Origin: Acidithrix ferrooxidans
Lineage (GTDB): Bacteria; Actinomycetota; Acidimicrobiia; Acidimicrobiales; Acidimicrobiaceae
Reading direction: 5' to 3'
NCBI RefSeq assembly: GCF_000949295.1
Contig: NZ_JXYS01000001.1
Location: forward strand, 124,001 to 188,000
Length of the DNA: 64,000 nucleotides
The position numbers and the translations under genes are program-made. The notes under the pieces are model-generated. The model saw only the letters and a program-made list of their open reading frames with translations, was not told the origin of the DNA and ran no database searches. Shown here in pieces: positions 8,970 through 18,990 of this stretch (the first letter of the stretch is position 1; every line of letters begins with the position of its first letter).

Positions 8970-11900
8970 CTAGGCCTTTTCTACCTCAATTGTCCAGTTT
9001 TCGCTGGATGTACTTGCTTCATCCATAGAGAGCGAGTCTGCTAAGGTTTGAGTAAGGATGTAGTCGATCCACTTTCTTAGTGCTCCAATTAAGTTAGCAT
9101 CTTCCCTTACGGATACCGTAATATTAATGCGGTCTGTTATGTTTAGATCAGCTTCTTTTCGAAGATTTTGAACCTGGCGAACGAAGTCTCGGGCTACACC
9201 TTCAGCGATCAATTCTTCTCCGGGCTCAATGTCAAGTACCACTACCCCGGTCTGTTCAAAGAGGGGCCGAGACGCCTCTTTTGAGATCACATCCACTGTG
9301 AGTTGGAATTCGCCTTCTAGAAGCTCATAGCCACCAGCTGTGACCATTCCCTCCGGTGTTTTTATCCAGTTGTTTGTTTTTGCCGCGTCAATTACCGTTT
9401 GAGTTGCTCCACCAAGGCGAGGTCCTAGCTTGCGGGGTACTATCGCAAGGGTCTCTTTAGCTAGGACGGACGTATCTTCGAGGAGTATCACCTCTTTTAC
9501 GTTGGTCTCTGAGGCGATTAGGTCGATAAATGGTGTCAGACTAAGGGCGCCTTTAGTGGCTATCGTCAGGCTGGCTAGAGGGAGGCGGGCCCTGAGCCCT
9601 CGTGCTTTTCTAATCGAGTGGGCCTGCGAACAGGCTTCACGCACTAGATCCATCTGCGAAACTAGGTCGTTATCTAAGGGTAGTCCTTGTGTTGTGGGCC
9701 AGTCAACTAGGTGAACACTTCTCTCATCTGTGAGACCTTTATAGACATATTCCGAGACCATAGGAAGCATTGGCGCCACTATTTTGCATAGGTAGACCAA
9801 GGCGGTGTGGAGGGTATTGTATGCATCTAACTTATCTTGGTCGTCGGTGACCTTTTTAGGAGTCTCGCGCCAGAACCGATCTCTTGAGCGACGGATATAC
9901 CAGTTCGTAAGAGCCTCTAGGTAGTCTTCTATCCCAGTTGCAGCACCGTATAGGTCGTATTCATCGAGAGCATTGGTAGTGGACTCAATCAATGCCGACG
10001 TCTTTGCGAGGATATATCTATCGATTAGATTCGTGGACGAGGAATCTAGGGTACCTTTGATTCCATCTGCGTTGCCATAGAGGCTTAGGAAGTAATAAGC
10101 GTTCCAGATTGGGTTTATGACTCGCTTTAGAGCGTCAACTATCGATTCGCGATCGACAATAGCGTCTTGTCCCCTTAGAACCGGTGACGACAGAAGGAAC
10201 CAACGCATGGCATCGGCGCCAATTTCTTCGAAGACTTCCCATGGGTCGGGGTAGTTGCCCAATCTCTTTGAGAGCTTTCGTCCATCTTGTCCCAATAGGA
10301 TGCCGTGGGCCATACAGTTTTTAAATGGCGGTCGATCAAAAAGGGCAACGCCAAGGACATGGAGGGTGTAGAACCAGCCCCTAGTTTGGCCAATGTATTC
10401 CACAATAAAGTCAGCAGGGAAGTGTTCTTCGAAGTTTTCGCGATTTTCAAAGGGATAGTGCAATTGCGCATATGGCATTGACCCAGATTCAAACCAACAA
10501 TCTAGAACGTCAGTAACTCGGACCATTTTGGATTGTCCGCTGGGATCGTCTGGGTTTGGTCGCGTAAGCTCATCTATATAGGGCCTATGAAGATCCTTGG
10601 GCCTAACTCCAAAGTCTGCCTCAAGTTCATCCAATGAGCCATAGACGTCGACACGGGGGTATTGGGGGTTGTCGCTCTTCCAGATTGGAATCGGAGCACC
10701 CCAGAATCGATTTCGCGTGAGCGTCCAGTCTCGCGATCCTTCGAGCCACTTCCCGAACGATCCATCTTTTATGTGGCTTGGCGTCCAGTTGATCATTTGA
10801 TTTTTGGCGAGCAGGCGATCTTTGATAGCTGAAACGCTTACGAACCATGAGCTTTCAGCCTTGTATATAAGTGGGGTATCGGTACGCCAGCAGTGCGGGT
10901 AGGAGTGTTCATAGTTCAAAAGGGAGATCAAGAATTGGTGTTCGGTTAGGTATTTTACGATCTCTGGGTTTGCTTCAAAGACCTGAAGTCCTACATAGTC
11001 CACGACCGGATCTATGAATCGAGCTCTTGAGTCGACTGGGCAGACGACTTCGATTCCGTAACTCTCACACAACTTCTGGTCATCCTCGCCAAAGCCAGGA
11101 GCCATTTGGACTGCGCCAGTACCTTCTTCTGTGGCTACAAAGTCTCCGACCATTACTAAGAATGCATTGGGAGCATCGCTAAAGTAGTCAAAGATCGGCT
11201 TGAATCTGCGCCCTTCGACTTCACGGCCCAGAACTTCACCTAGGTAGGTTGCTCCTTCAAGCTCTTGGGCATAGTTTGAAGCGCAAGCGGCTGCCAGAAG
11301 GACCTTACGACCCCTTAGGGGGTGGTCAAAGACGCTGTAGGAGATCTCAGAGCCCAGTGCTATTCCAAGATTGGACGGCAGGGTCCAGGGCGTCGTCGTC
11401 CACGCCCAAATCTCGATCTCTCCACCAAGAAGGGGATTGGTCTCATTTGCATCCTCTATGAGGCGAAAACCAACAGTAACCGAAGGATCGACTCTGGGTC
11501 GATAGGAGTCGTCCTGTCGAGTTTCAAAGTTGGATAGAGGGGTTTCACACTCCCAGCAGTAAGGCAGAACTCTTCTGCCTTCATATATCAGTCCTTGGCG
11601 ATGAAGTTTTGCGAATGCCCAAATCACCGATTCCATAAAGTCGATATCCATCGTCTTGTAGTCGTTTACGAAATCGACCCATCGTGCTTGCCTACTGACG
11701 TATCGATGCCACTCGTCAGTAGTGCGCTGAACTAGACCTCGACAATGGTCATTGAACTTGTCTATTCCAAAGTTGATGACTTCATTTCGTCCGGTGACTC
11801 CCAGCTCTTTTTCTGTCGCCATCTCTGCGGGCAGACCGTGGCAGTCCCATCCGAAGCGCCTCTCGACTCGAAACCCTTTCATCGTCTGATATCGTGGGAC

Positions 11901-12143
11901 AGCATCTTTTACGAATCCGGTCAATAGATGGCCGTAATGTGGGAGGCCATTGGCGAATGGGGGGCCGTCATAAAAGACGAACTCTTTGTCACCTTGGCGA
12001 CGATTTTCTATCGACGCTTTAAATGTGTCGTCTATCTTCCAGAAGTCGAGAATCGATTCTTCAATTTGTGGAAGACGTAATCCAGGGGTCAACTTTGGAT
12101 ATTGCGTTTTATCGTTGTTCTCGTTTGGGTGATTAAAGGCCAT
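8970..12143 (-). CDS. ileS: Isoleucyl-tRNA synthetase
   Basis: 1057 residues, the length of the long (eukaryote/archaea-like, IleS2) type. It charges tRNA-Ile with isoleucine in the cytoplasm. The class I signature HYGH is at residues 69-72 (PPFANGLPHYGHLLTG), followed by FGWDCHGLPAE. The editing domain is inserted from roughly residue 200 to 400 (WAWTTTPWTLPSNLG; TGAVQMAPGFGEDD). The KMSKS loop appears as KLSKRLGNYPDP near residue 622. An anticodon-binding domain follows. IleS2-type enzymes are often less sensitive to mupirocin. I looked for a T-box leader upstream on the minus strand and did not see the conserved antiterminator. Confidence 0.97.
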   Translation of the reverse strand: MAFNHPNENNDKTQYPKLTPGLRLPQIEESILDFWKIDDTFKASIENRRQGDKEFVFYDGPPFANGLPHYGHLLTGFVKDAVPRYQTMKGFRVERRFGWDCHGLPAEMATEKELGVTGRNEVINFGIDKFNDHCRGLVQRTTDEWHRYVSRQARWVDFVNDYKTMDIDFMESVIWAFAKLHRQGLIYEGRRVLPYCWECETPLSNFETRQDDSYRPRVDPSVTVGFRLIEDANETNPLLGGEIEIWAWTTTPWTLPSNLGIALGSEISYSVFDHPLRGRKVLLAAACASNYAQELEGATYLGEVLGREVEGRRFKPIFDYFSDAPNAFLVMVGDFVATEEGTGAVQMAPGFGEDDQKLCESYGIEVVCPVDSRARFIDPVVDYVGLQVFEANPEIVKYLTEHQFLISLLNYEHSYPHCWRTDTPLIYKAESSWFVSVSAIKDRLLAKNQMINWTPSHIKDGSFGKWLEGSRDWTLTRNRFWGAPIPIWKSDNPQYPRVDVYGSLDELEADFGVRPKDLHRPYIDELTRPNPDDPSGQSKMVRVTDVLDCWFESGSMPYAQLHYPFENRENFEEHFPADFIVEYIGQTRGWFYTLHVLGVALFDRPPFKNCMAHGILLGQDGRKLSKRLGNYPDPWEVFEEIGADAMRWFLLSSPVLRGQDAIVDRESIVDALKRVINPIWNAYYFLSLYGNADGIKGTLDSSSTNLIDRYILAKTSALIESTTNALDEYDLYGAATGIEDYLEALTNWYIRRSRDRFWRETPKKVTDDQDKLDAYNTLHTALVYLCKIVAPMLPMVSEYVYKGLTDERSVHLVDWPTTQGLPLDNDLVSQMDLVREACSQAHSIRKARGLRARLPLASLTIATKGALSLTPFIDLIASETNVKEVILLEDTSVLAKETLAIVPRKLGPRLGGATQTVIDAAKTNNWIKTPEGMVTAGGYELLEGEFQLTVDVISKEASRPLFEQTGVVVLDIEPGEELIAEGVARDFVRQVQNLRKEADLNITDRINITVSVREDANLIGALRKWIDYILTQTLADSLSMDEASTSSENWTIEVEKA

Positions 12144-12538
12144 TTAACCAAATTAGGCGGTTTTAGTGGCAATCGAATCCGTCTAGAGCAATGCGATTGG
12201 GATACAAGCTGGCGGTGAGCTACAGGGCCTAGGTAATTCTCGGATAGTGTATAATCTTCGAAAACATTAGAGCACTAGAAAAGTGATAAGGTATTTTGTC
12301 TTCGTAATGGTTTGAAGGTGGATGGTTAACTCCAGCATCCCGAGGCTAATTCGCATGATTTCTTTGTTTTGCCATCGTCGATTTAGCAGCCAATTGGAAG
12401 TTTGCAGATATTGTGTCAGTCGATTATGAGTCGATCTCGAAAAATTGACTCAATCTGTATACGGGCATAAGTTTGAAAGGCTCGTCGTTTGATCTCTAAC
12501 GGCGAATGTGATCTTAGGTTTACAAGATTTGAAGGTTG
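12144..12538. other. Divergent intergenic region, ileS and dksA-like gene
   Basis: About 395 bases between two divergently read genes, so it should contain both promoters. AT-rich. I cannot assign -35/-10 boxes with confidence and see no riboswitch or tRNA. Confidence 0.5.
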
Positions 12539-13105
12539 ATGACAGAAAAAAAGAATGTTGCTAAGGTAGTTTCACCAATGAATAAACGACCCGCAGGTAT
12601 AAAAAGTAACGCCATATCGGCCGATTCAATAATGGACGACCGAGGAGATGTCAAAGGCAATCAGGAGGCTGTGATGGCAACATTGACCAAAGAAGAGATC
12701 GATGCTCTTAGCGACGACGAGTATGATTCTTTGAGCCACGAAGATTTCATGGCAGCTCAAGTAATTCTCCTTGAGGCAGAGAAGTCGGTCTATCTCACAC
12801 AGGCTGAGATGTTCAAAGAAGAGGCTGCAACCTTAGCAAGAGAGTCCGAGCCCGGCGACGTTCAATTCGATGAAGAGTCTGGTGAAGGTGGCAATTCGAC
12901 TATGGAGCGCGAGCGCGATCTAGCATTGCTTGCCTCGCATATGGCAACGGTCTCTGAGATTGACGAGGCGATTGAAAAGATTGCTAAGGCCGCCTATGGT
13001 AAGTGTGCGAACTGCCATAGTGAGATTCCGAGAATTCGTCTAAGGGCTCTGCCGTATGCGCGACTTTGTGTTCACTGCAAGAGTGGATCGATAATAAGGC
13101 GTTGA
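12539..13105 (+). CDS. DksA/TraR-type C4 zinc-finger protein
   Basis: 188 residues from the ATG at 12539 (an adjacent in-frame TTG at 12536 is less likely). The C-terminus carries the DksA/TraR zinc finger: YGKCANCHSEIPRIRLRALP with Cys156/159, then LCVHCKSG with Cys177/180. The preceding helix ERDLALLASHMATVSEIDEA corresponds to the coiled-coil arm, which is short. The N-terminal 90 residues, acidic and low-complexity, have no recognisable domain. Proteins of this type often sit near lspA and ileS in actinobacteria. DksA binds RNA polymerase in the stringent response, but this shorter class may act differently. Confidence 0.85.
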   Translation: MTEKKNVAKVVSPMNKRPAGIKSNAISADSIMDDRGDVKGNQEAVMATLTKEEIDALSDDEYDSLSHEDFMAAQVILLEAEKSVYLTQAEMFKEEAATLARESEPGDVQFDEESGEGGNSTMERERDLALLASHMATVSEIDEAIEKIAKAAYGKCANCHSEIPRIRLRALPYARLCVHCKSGSIIRR

Positions 13106-13115
13106 TCCTAGCTAT

Positions 13116-13145
13116 CATCTTTTGGTAGGTGCCTACCTAAAGATG
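13116..13145. terminator. Probable terminator after the dksA-like gene
   Basis: A 14-bp hairpin (13116-13129 with 13132-13145, one mismatch) with a 2-nt loop begins 10 bp after the stop. The T-rich run downstream is weak, so it may instead separate or modulate read-through into lspA. Confidence 0.5.
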
Positions 13146-13215
13146 AAGAGGCGGGTTTTATCTTCCTGCCTTGTAGACTCAGATAGACCCTTTGACTTTT
13201 TGTAAAGGAAGATTA

Positions 13216-13692
13216 TTGACGGCTCGACTTTTGAGGCTCCGATTTCTTGGATTGCTTGTCGCGGGAATCTGGATAGTTCTAGATCAGATATCAAAGACCT
13301 GGGCTCAGAGTAATTTAATGGGTCATCCTCGTTTCTTATTTGGACATGTTGGCTTCGAGTTGATCTATAACTCTGGGTTTGCTTTTGGCATCGCCTCGGG
13401 CTCTTCGGCAATCATCACTATCTTTGGCCTTATCGTATCAGCAGGCTTAATCTTCGCCCTATGGCGTACTTCACGTAGGACGATTGCCCTAGGAATTGGC
13501 CTCGTCTTGGGGGGTGCCTTGGGCAATGTGGTGGATCGCCTCTTTCGTCACAATGGGGGCGCGGTAATTGACTTTATCCATTCAGGATTTTGGCAGACAT
13601 TCAACCTGGCTGATATGGGTGTAGTGGTGGGACTGATTGTTATTATGGTTGGTTCTCGTCAGCGACAGGTATCATCGTCATCAAATCGTTAA
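13216..13692 (+). CDS. lspA: Lipoprotein signal peptidase (signal peptidase II)
   Basis: 158 residues from the TTG at 13216, chosen because AAGGAAG (13205-13211) lies at ideal spacing; the frame stays open to a TTG at 13192. This membrane aspartyl protease removes signal peptides from diacylglyceryl-modified prolipoproteins. Four membrane segments are visible. The catalytic pair is D119 in GAVIDFIHSG and D133 in FNLADMGV. VLDQISKTWA, YNSGFAFG and GGALGNVVDRL are the other family blocks. It is followed 86 bp later by the rluD-type gene, the standard pair. Confidence 0.96.
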   Translation: MTARLLRLRFLGLLVAGIWIVLDQISKTWAQSNLMGHPRFLFGHVGFELIYNSGFAFGIASGSSAIITIFGLIVSAGLIFALWRTSRRTIALGIGLVLGGALGNVVDRLFRHNGGAVIDFIHSGFWQTFNLADMGVVVGLIVIMVGSRQRQVSSSSNR

Positions 13693-13778
13693 GGTCGCTA
13701 GGCTTATAGGTACTGTTTCTGCTTCAACTTTTTTGTTCGAAGTAGAAAGAAGTTCGGACTAGAAGACTGCAGGTAAAT

Positions 13779-14771
13779 TTGAGCAATGTGATCCGAATCG
13801 ATGAACCTAGTGACGACGACACCTTGGTATCTTATGATGTGCCGGAGTCGTGTGTAGGACTGAGGCTTGATCGGGCGTTGTCGACCCTTACGGGTTGCTC
13901 AAGGGCGCTCGCGGGTTCAACTATTGACAACGGTCAAGTTGGAATCGACGGCAAGTTGGCAACGTCTCGCTCTACAAAGCTTTCTAGCGCCAACGTAATT
14001 ACCTTTCCAGCCACATTACTAGAGGGCGTCGAGGATATCCCTATTGAGGCTGATGGGAGCGTTGACTTCGATGTGATCTATGCAGATGAGGACATCATAG
14101 TTATCGATAAGCCTGCTAACTTAGTTGTCCATCCTGGAGTTGGAAATCCCTCAGGGACTCTCGCCTCTGGATTGTTATTTAGATATCCAGAGATTGTTGG
14201 TATAGGTTCTCCTTTGCGGCCAGGAATTGTGCATCGCCTTGATCGTCCCACAACAGGGTTGATGGTGGTGGCTCGTTCGGCTTTAGCCTATGACCTGCTC
14301 GTTGGTCAACTCAGCAACCACAGCGTTGAACGCCGTTATCTGGCCCTGGTACACGGAGTAATACTACCTCCGAGTGCACTTTTGGAAGGGCCAATTGGAA
14401 AGTCAACTCGTGGTTTCGGAATCATGTCTGTTAGTGCCCAAGGTAAGTGGGCACGGACTCACTATAGCCGTTTGGCCATCCTAAGCCTAGGTGATGAGAT
14501 CTACTCTTTGGTGGACTGTTCGCTGGAGACTGGGCGGACCCATCAGATTCGGGTTCACCTATCTTCTCATGGATTTCCGATCGTGGGGGATGTGGTCTAT
14601 GGATCAAAGTACGACTTTGGCCCTCGAGTCTTTTTACACGCCTACGAACTGAGTTTTTTGCATCCTCGAACTAATGAGGAAGTTCGATTTAGTGCTCCAG
14701 CACCTCTCGATTTGCAGGAACTGATCAGTCAAATGACCATTGTCGAAGGGACAATCGACTATTTCAATTGA
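13779..14771 (+). CDS. rluD: RluD-type rRNA pseudouridine synthase
   Basis: 330 residues. An S4 RNA-binding domain (about residues 27-85, LRLDRALSTLTGCSRALAG) precedes the RsuA/RluA catalytic domain. Catalytic Asp is D155 in GIVHRLDRPTTGLMVVA. IDKPANLVVHPG, ERRYLALVHG and LETGRTHQIRVH are further family motifs. It isomerises specific uridines in 23S rRNA. The TTG start at 13779 has GCAGG upstream; a GTG at 13788 is an alternative. The target positions cannot be told from sequence alone. Confidence 0.93.
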   Translation: MSNVIRIDEPSDDDTLVSYDVPESCVGLRLDRALSTLTGCSRALAGSTIDNGQVGIDGKLATSRSTKLSSANVITFPATLLEGVEDIPIEADGSVDFDVIYADEDIIVIDKPANLVVHPGVGNPSGTLASGLLFRYPEIVGIGSPLRPGIVHRLDRPTTGLMVVARSALAYDLLVGQLSNHSVERRYLALVHGVILPPSALLEGPIGKSTRGFGIMSVSAQGKWARTHYSRLAILSLGDEIYSLVDCSLETGRTHQIRVHLSSHGFPIVGDVVYGSKYDFGPRVFLHAYELSFLHPRTNEEVRFSAPAPLDLQELISQMTIVEGTIDYFN

Positions 14772-15177
14772 GGGATCTTCCTCAATGGCACTCCTTAGTG
14801 GTTAAGGTGAGCGTGTTCTATTTACTCCCAGAGCACTTCTAGATCGACCTAAGGATCTACCATGGAGCTTTGCCCGGTTGGTTTTGCTAGTTAGGCTTTG
14901 GCCCAGTAGCTCTATGTCTAATAACCATACAACTATTAGCGATGCAGCTAGTAACGATCTTTCTAAGAGTCGAGCGCGCCTTTTTTGGAAACGCTAGACC
15001 AAAATGGCTCCAACTCTGGAGCGTTCGAAGGCCTCACTGGTTGAAGATGGGTGTGTGGTCGACTCTGGATTTTCATTAGAGATTGAGTTATGGGCGAATC
15101 GAGATGAGATTTGTCATTTCTAAAAACTATCCAGGGGGATCTTCCTAAAAGATTGAACTAGGCCAGGATGGATTGAA
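14772..15177. other. Intergenic stretch between rluD-type gene and metX 3' ends
   Basis: About 400 bases between convergent genes. A short perfect hairpin overlaps the rluD-type stop codon (ATTGAGG/CCTCAAT, about 14766-14785) without a clear T tract. The 16-bp direct repeat at 15151 reaches into the metX end. No gene seen. Confidence 0.5.
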
Positions 15178-15186
15178 CTAGGCCAG
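15151..15186. repeat. 16-bp direct repeat spanning the metX stop codon
   Basis: GATTGAACTAGGCCAG occurs at 15151-15166 and again at 15171-15186 (period 20). The second copy includes the metX stop codon and its last codons, so the duplication copied the gene end into the intergenic DNA. Confidence 0.9.
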
Positions 15187-16338
15187 CGCCTTGTTTATGA
15201 AAGTGGCGACTGCGCTCTCTTCAATCAGAAAACCATCGTGTCCATAGGATGATTCGATACCGACAAATGATTCGGTTGCCCTTATGGAGCTGGCAATCTC
15301 TTTTTGTTGATAGAGGGGATAGAGGCGATCCGATTCGATGCCAGCCACGAAAGTCCGGGCTTTGATTTGACCCAATGCTCGGTCTACACCCCCACGATCA
15401 CGTCCAAGATCGTGGCTGTTCATAGCTCGTGACAGGGCTATATAGGTATTTGGGTCGAAGCGTCGATTGAGCTTCTCACCGTGGTAATGGAGGTAGCTTT
15501 CAACCTCAAATGCACGTGGGTCTAGAGGTTCCTTGCCTTTTACCAATGTGCGACCAAACCGATCGCCAAATTCTAAATCGCTTCGATAACTCAACATCGC
15601 CAATTTTCTAGCGATCATCATCCCTGCGGTTGGTCCTTGGCCGTCACCCACGCTGTAATAGTCGCCGCCATGAAAGTTAGAGTCTAATTCGATAGCTTCG
15701 ATTTGGATTGAGCAAAGGGCAATCTGCTCGGCGGATGCCGATGCGGTTGTAGCTAGTACTATCAATCTTTCAGTTGAATCGGGCTCTAAGACGGCGTGTT
15801 CAAGTGCCCTCATCCCTCCCATGGAGCCCCCGATGACCGCCTGCCATCTCTCAATTCCAAGGTAACGTGAGAGTTCTATTTCGAGCCTTGCTTGGTCACG
15901 AATTGTAATTTTGGGAAAGCGTGAGCCAAAGGGCAACATGGAGGAAGAATCGATTGAGGATGGGCCAGTAGTTCCTTGGCATCCGCCAAGAACATTTGGG
16001 CAGACCACGTAGTAGCGGTTGGTATCAATAGCCATGCCTGGTCCTATCTGGCCATCCCACCAACCCGGTGTAGGGTGACCTGGACCCGCATTTCCTACGG
16101 CATGAGAGTCACCAGTTAAGGCATGTAAAACAAGAATCGCATTTGACTTGTCAGCCTTTAGCTCTCCCCATGTCTCATAGGCGACAATAGTACCCCTGAG
16201 CTCCCCTCCGTATTCGAGGTGGAGGGGAGTGTCAGAAAATAGGGTGGCGAACCGCTTGTGACCGGGATCAGATTCAGGTAAATGAATTTGCCTGCTTATG
16301 AGACCGTGCAGCTCGGTCGGTTCGCCATGGTCAGCCAC
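15178..16338 (-). CDS. metX: Homoserine O-acetyltransferase
   Basis: 386 residues, alpha/beta-hydrolase fold. It transfers an acyl group from acyl-CoA to homoserine in the methionine pathway. Key blocks: AYETWGEL, LVLHALTGDSHA, PGWWDGQIGPG, and the nucleophile elbow IGGSMGGMRALE with Ser172. The acid is near residue 340 (ESDRLYPL) and the His is in SSYGHDGFLIE near 370. The start codon lies 2 bp after the metY stop, so the two are one operon that performs successive steps. Acetyl versus succinyl specificity cannot be fixed by homology alone, hence the conventional name. Confidence 0.94.
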   Translation of the reverse strand: MADHGEPTELHGLISRQIHLPESDPGHKRFATLFSDTPLHLEYGGELRGTIVAYETWGELKADKSNAILVLHALTGDSHAVGNAGPGHPTPGWWDGQIGPGMAIDTNRYYVVCPNVLGGCQGTTGPSSIDSSSMLPFGSRFPKITIRDQARLEIELSRYLGIERWQAVIGGSMGGMRALEHAVLEPDSTERLIVLATTASASAEQIALCSIQIEAIELDSNFHGGDYYSVGDGQGPTAGMMIARKLAMLSYRSDLEFGDRFGRTLVKGKEPLDPRAFEVESYLHYHGEKLNRRFDPNTYIALSRAMNSHDLGRDRGGVDRALGQIKARTFVAGIESDRLYPLYQQKEIASSIRATESFVGIESSYGHDGFLIEESAVATFINKALA

Positions 16339-16340
16339 TT

Positions 16341-17630
16341 CTACTTTGCAGCCCGGAATCCGGCTTCAAGGTCGGCGATGATATCGTCAATACTCTCTAG
16401 TCCGACTGAGATACGAATCAGATCCTCACTTACGCCCGAGGCCAGTTGTTCCTGGGGAGTTAGTTGCGAATGTGTTGTCGATGCCGGATGTATAACGAGT
16501 GAACGCACATCTCCTACGTTAGCAAGGTTTGTGTGAAGTTCAAGCGAGTCTACGAATGTCTTTCCGGCTTTTAGGCCGCCTTCTATCCCAAAGCTTAGGA
16601 CTGCTCCTGCCCCACGAGGTAGAAGTTGGCTTGCTCGTGCGTTCCACTTTGAGGACTTTAGGCCTGGATAGTTGACCCAGCCTACCTCTGATCGCGACTC
16701 TAGGAACTCTGCAACTGCCTGTGCATTTTGAACATGTCGTTCCATTCGCAGCGAAAGGGTCTCAAGGCCTTGGATGATTAGAAATGCATTGAATGGAGAG
16801 ATAGCTGCCCCGAGGTCTCGAAGGCCTTGGAGGCGAGCTTTAGCTGCATAGGCGCCTGGACCTAGTGCCTCCCAGAATTTGAGGCCATGATAGGATGGGT
16901 CTGGCTCGGAAAATCCAGGGTGACGTGGGCTCTCACCGAAGTTGAATGTTCCGCCATCGACGATGACGCCAGCGACAGAGGTGCCGTGGCCGCCAATGAA
17001 TTTAGTTGCCGAGTGAACTACGATGTCGGCTCCATGCTCTAGTGGACGGGCTAGGTATGGTGAGGCAAGTGTGTTGTCGACGATCAGTGGCAAAGAATTC
17101 CGATGTGCTACGCCGGCTATTCCAGGGACGTCAAGGACATCACCGCGTGGGTTGCCGATCATTTCGCCATAGAGTGCTTTGGTGTTTGGCTGAATTAGAG
17201 CTTCCCACTCCTTGAGATCGTCAGGATTGGATACAAAGCTTACCGAGATGCCTAGCTTTTCGAAGGTGTAACGAAACAGGGAGTAGGTGCCACCATATAG
17301 TGACGATGAGGCTACTATGTGGTCGTTAGCACCGGCCAAGTTCAAGATAGCCAAGGTTTCAGCTGCTTGTCCCGAAGAGGTTGCTAATGCGGCTACGCCA
17401 CCTTCGAGGCTGGCTATGCGCTCCTCCATAACTGCCTGCGTTGGGTTCATGATTCGCGTGTAGATATTGCCGACTTCTGTCAGTCCAAAGAGCGCAGCGG
17501 CGTGATCGGAGTCTCTAAATTCATAAGACGTGGTCTGATAGATCGGAACGGCACGTGCTCCTGTTGTTGGATCTGACGTTGCTCCAGCATGAATTTGGCG
17601 GGTTTCAAAGCCCTTGTAATTTGAGGTCAT
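16341..17630 (-). CDS. metY: O-acetylhomoserine sulfhydrylase (PLP-dependent)
   Basis: 429 residues, Cys/Met metabolism PLP-enzyme family. It makes homocysteine from O-acetylhomoserine and sulfide. PLP lysine K210 is in VVHSATKFIGGHGTS; YTRIMNPTQAVMEERIASLE, ATSSGQAAET and the Asp of LIVDNTLASPYL are also visible. The length and the long FNFGESPRHPGFSEPDPSYH insert mark the MetY subgroup instead of cystathionine synthases. First gene of metY-metX. Immediately upstream is a perfect 14-bp palindrome that could be an operator; I saw no SAM riboswitch. Confidence 0.94.
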   Translation of the reverse strand: MTSNYKGFETRQIHAGATSDPTTGARAVPIYQTTSYEFRDSDHAAALFGLTEVGNIYTRIMNPTQAVMEERIASLEGGVAALATSSGQAAETLAILNLAGANDHIVASSSLYGGTYSLFRYTFEKLGISVSFVSNPDDLKEWEALIQPNTKALYGEMIGNPRGDVLDVPGIAGVAHRNSLPLIVDNTLASPYLARPLEHGADIVVHSATKFIGGHGTSVAGVIVDGGTFNFGESPRHPGFSEPDPSYHGLKFWEALGPGAYAAKARLQGLRDLGAAISPFNAFLIIQGLETLSLRMERHVQNAQAVAEFLESRSEVGWVNYPGLKSSKWNARASQLLPRGAGAVLSFGIEGGLKAGKTFVDSLELHTNLANVGDVRSLVIHPASTTHSQLTPQEQLASGVSEDLIRISVGLESIDDIIADLEAGFRAAK

Positions 17631-17635
17631 GACTT

Positions 17636-17649
17636 ACAATATATATTGT
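17636..17649. promoter_or_regulatory. Perfect 14-bp palindrome in the metY leader
   Basis: ACAATATATATTGT, self-complementary, lies 5 bp upstream of the metY ATG. Its position would let a bound repressor block transcription or translation initiation of metYX. It may also be chance in AT-rich DNA. Confidence 0.4.
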
Positions 17650-18990
17650 TGACCATATTAGTCGGCTTTTTGTGACTTGTAAAGTAGATTCTAGAGGGTT
17701 CCAGTTGCTACTTAAGTTTATTGCATTGACCAAGGGGACTCGTAGAGGTCTAGATATTGGTCTCTTCCCACCCTTGCCATAGGGGAGAATGGCATTTAAG
17801 TCGCTCGTTTTTTTTGGGCCCTTGGATGACTTTTCTGTTATCTTTGAACGTTGATTCCATAATTTTTGGACTACCTCGCCGAAATATTCGGACCAACTGA
17901 TTTTTCGTCTGATTAACTTTCTTTGGTGTCTTAAAAAATGCGGATACCAAAGGAAGTGCGGGCATTTCGCCTTGCTTTTCTAATATGCACCTGGCTACCT
18001 GGCTACCTCTACTGCTTTCGCCATTTCTACTATATTTCAGTCTTTTTTTCAGCCGATTCTAGGGTATCATGTGAATGTAACGGTTTTAGTCGATTCATAT
18101 ATGGTCTAACCGAGAGTTATCAATTAAAAAAGTTAGCTGACTCAGATCTATAATGAGTAAAAATGACGCTCCTAACACTAATGTGGGTCAGCAAGACCCT
18201 AAAACCGATCTGTTGTTCCTGTGATAACAACTTTTGGGTGTTTGCAAGAATTGAATGAAACGTGCAGAACTTCTTGAACCCTAAATTTGAAGTTATGAAC
18301 ACGGATTTCTAGGATTGTAACACAGTATGCCAACTTTCTAGTCAAGAAGTTGTATAACACTGAAGGTGTCAGAAGTAAACGATACTGTTATCTTTTGCGT
18401 TAAAAGTATCGCCATTAGCCGGTGAGGGCCAGATTCTTGCTTTACGGGAGACCATCGTGATCAGCTGTCCTTCTCAAGTGCCAAGATGGATAAAGCAACA
18501 TTTACGATGCTCGGCCAGATTGCCCTGAAAACTTCTCGGGCGGTCATTGGGAAAACCCCAACGAACTTGCGAAGGTTTAGTTTTATATCCAAAACCAACC
18601 AAAGCTTCAATGATTTCCATGGATTCTTTGTTATCTTTTATTTGGGGCCCAGCCTCGGCATTAGGACCGTGTGTAAATCCATAATGGCGCGAGATAATGG
18701 CTTTCATTCTTCTTTTTTCTCAAGAAGTGATAGCCAGAGGGATTTTGCGTGCCCACTCTAGGGTCCAGGGGAACCGAGAGTGGGCCGTCACGCTAGGCGG
18801 TCATCCGATATGTATTTTTCGTGTTCATATTCATCCATTCCAAATGGCCGTTGACAGTTGGTTTTTTTGATATATATATATATATATATATATCCGTGGC
18901 TGAGATTCAGTGGAGGATGGCAAATGCACTAACCGGTCATCTGCGACCCTTTGATGCGTCTTTCAACTCTTTATAGTCTTATGTCTGAGG
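17650..18990. other. Gene-free stretch upstream of metY
   Basis: About 1.3 kb. Several frames of 60-90 codons exist on both strands but none shows a recognisable domain. It holds a perfect 9-bp inverted repeat GCCCACTCT/AGAGTGGGC (18751-18785), an (AT)12 run at 18870-18893 and a short period-8 duplication near 17990. The metYX promoter must be near 17650-17750. Confidence 0.5.
18870..18893. repeat. (AT)12 dinucleotide microsatellite
   Basis: An uninterrupted AT run of about 24 bases. Such runs are slippage-prone and rare in bacterial DNA. No adjacent start codon that would suggest a phase-variable promoter. Confidence 0.95.

Noticed and set aside
12144-12538. T-box leader for ileS
   Set aside because: The conserved T-box/antiterminator sequence was not found on the minus strand.
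17631-17960. SAM riboswitch for metYX
   Set aside because: No match to the SAM-I or SAM-IV core helices was recognisable by eye; only a short palindrome is present.
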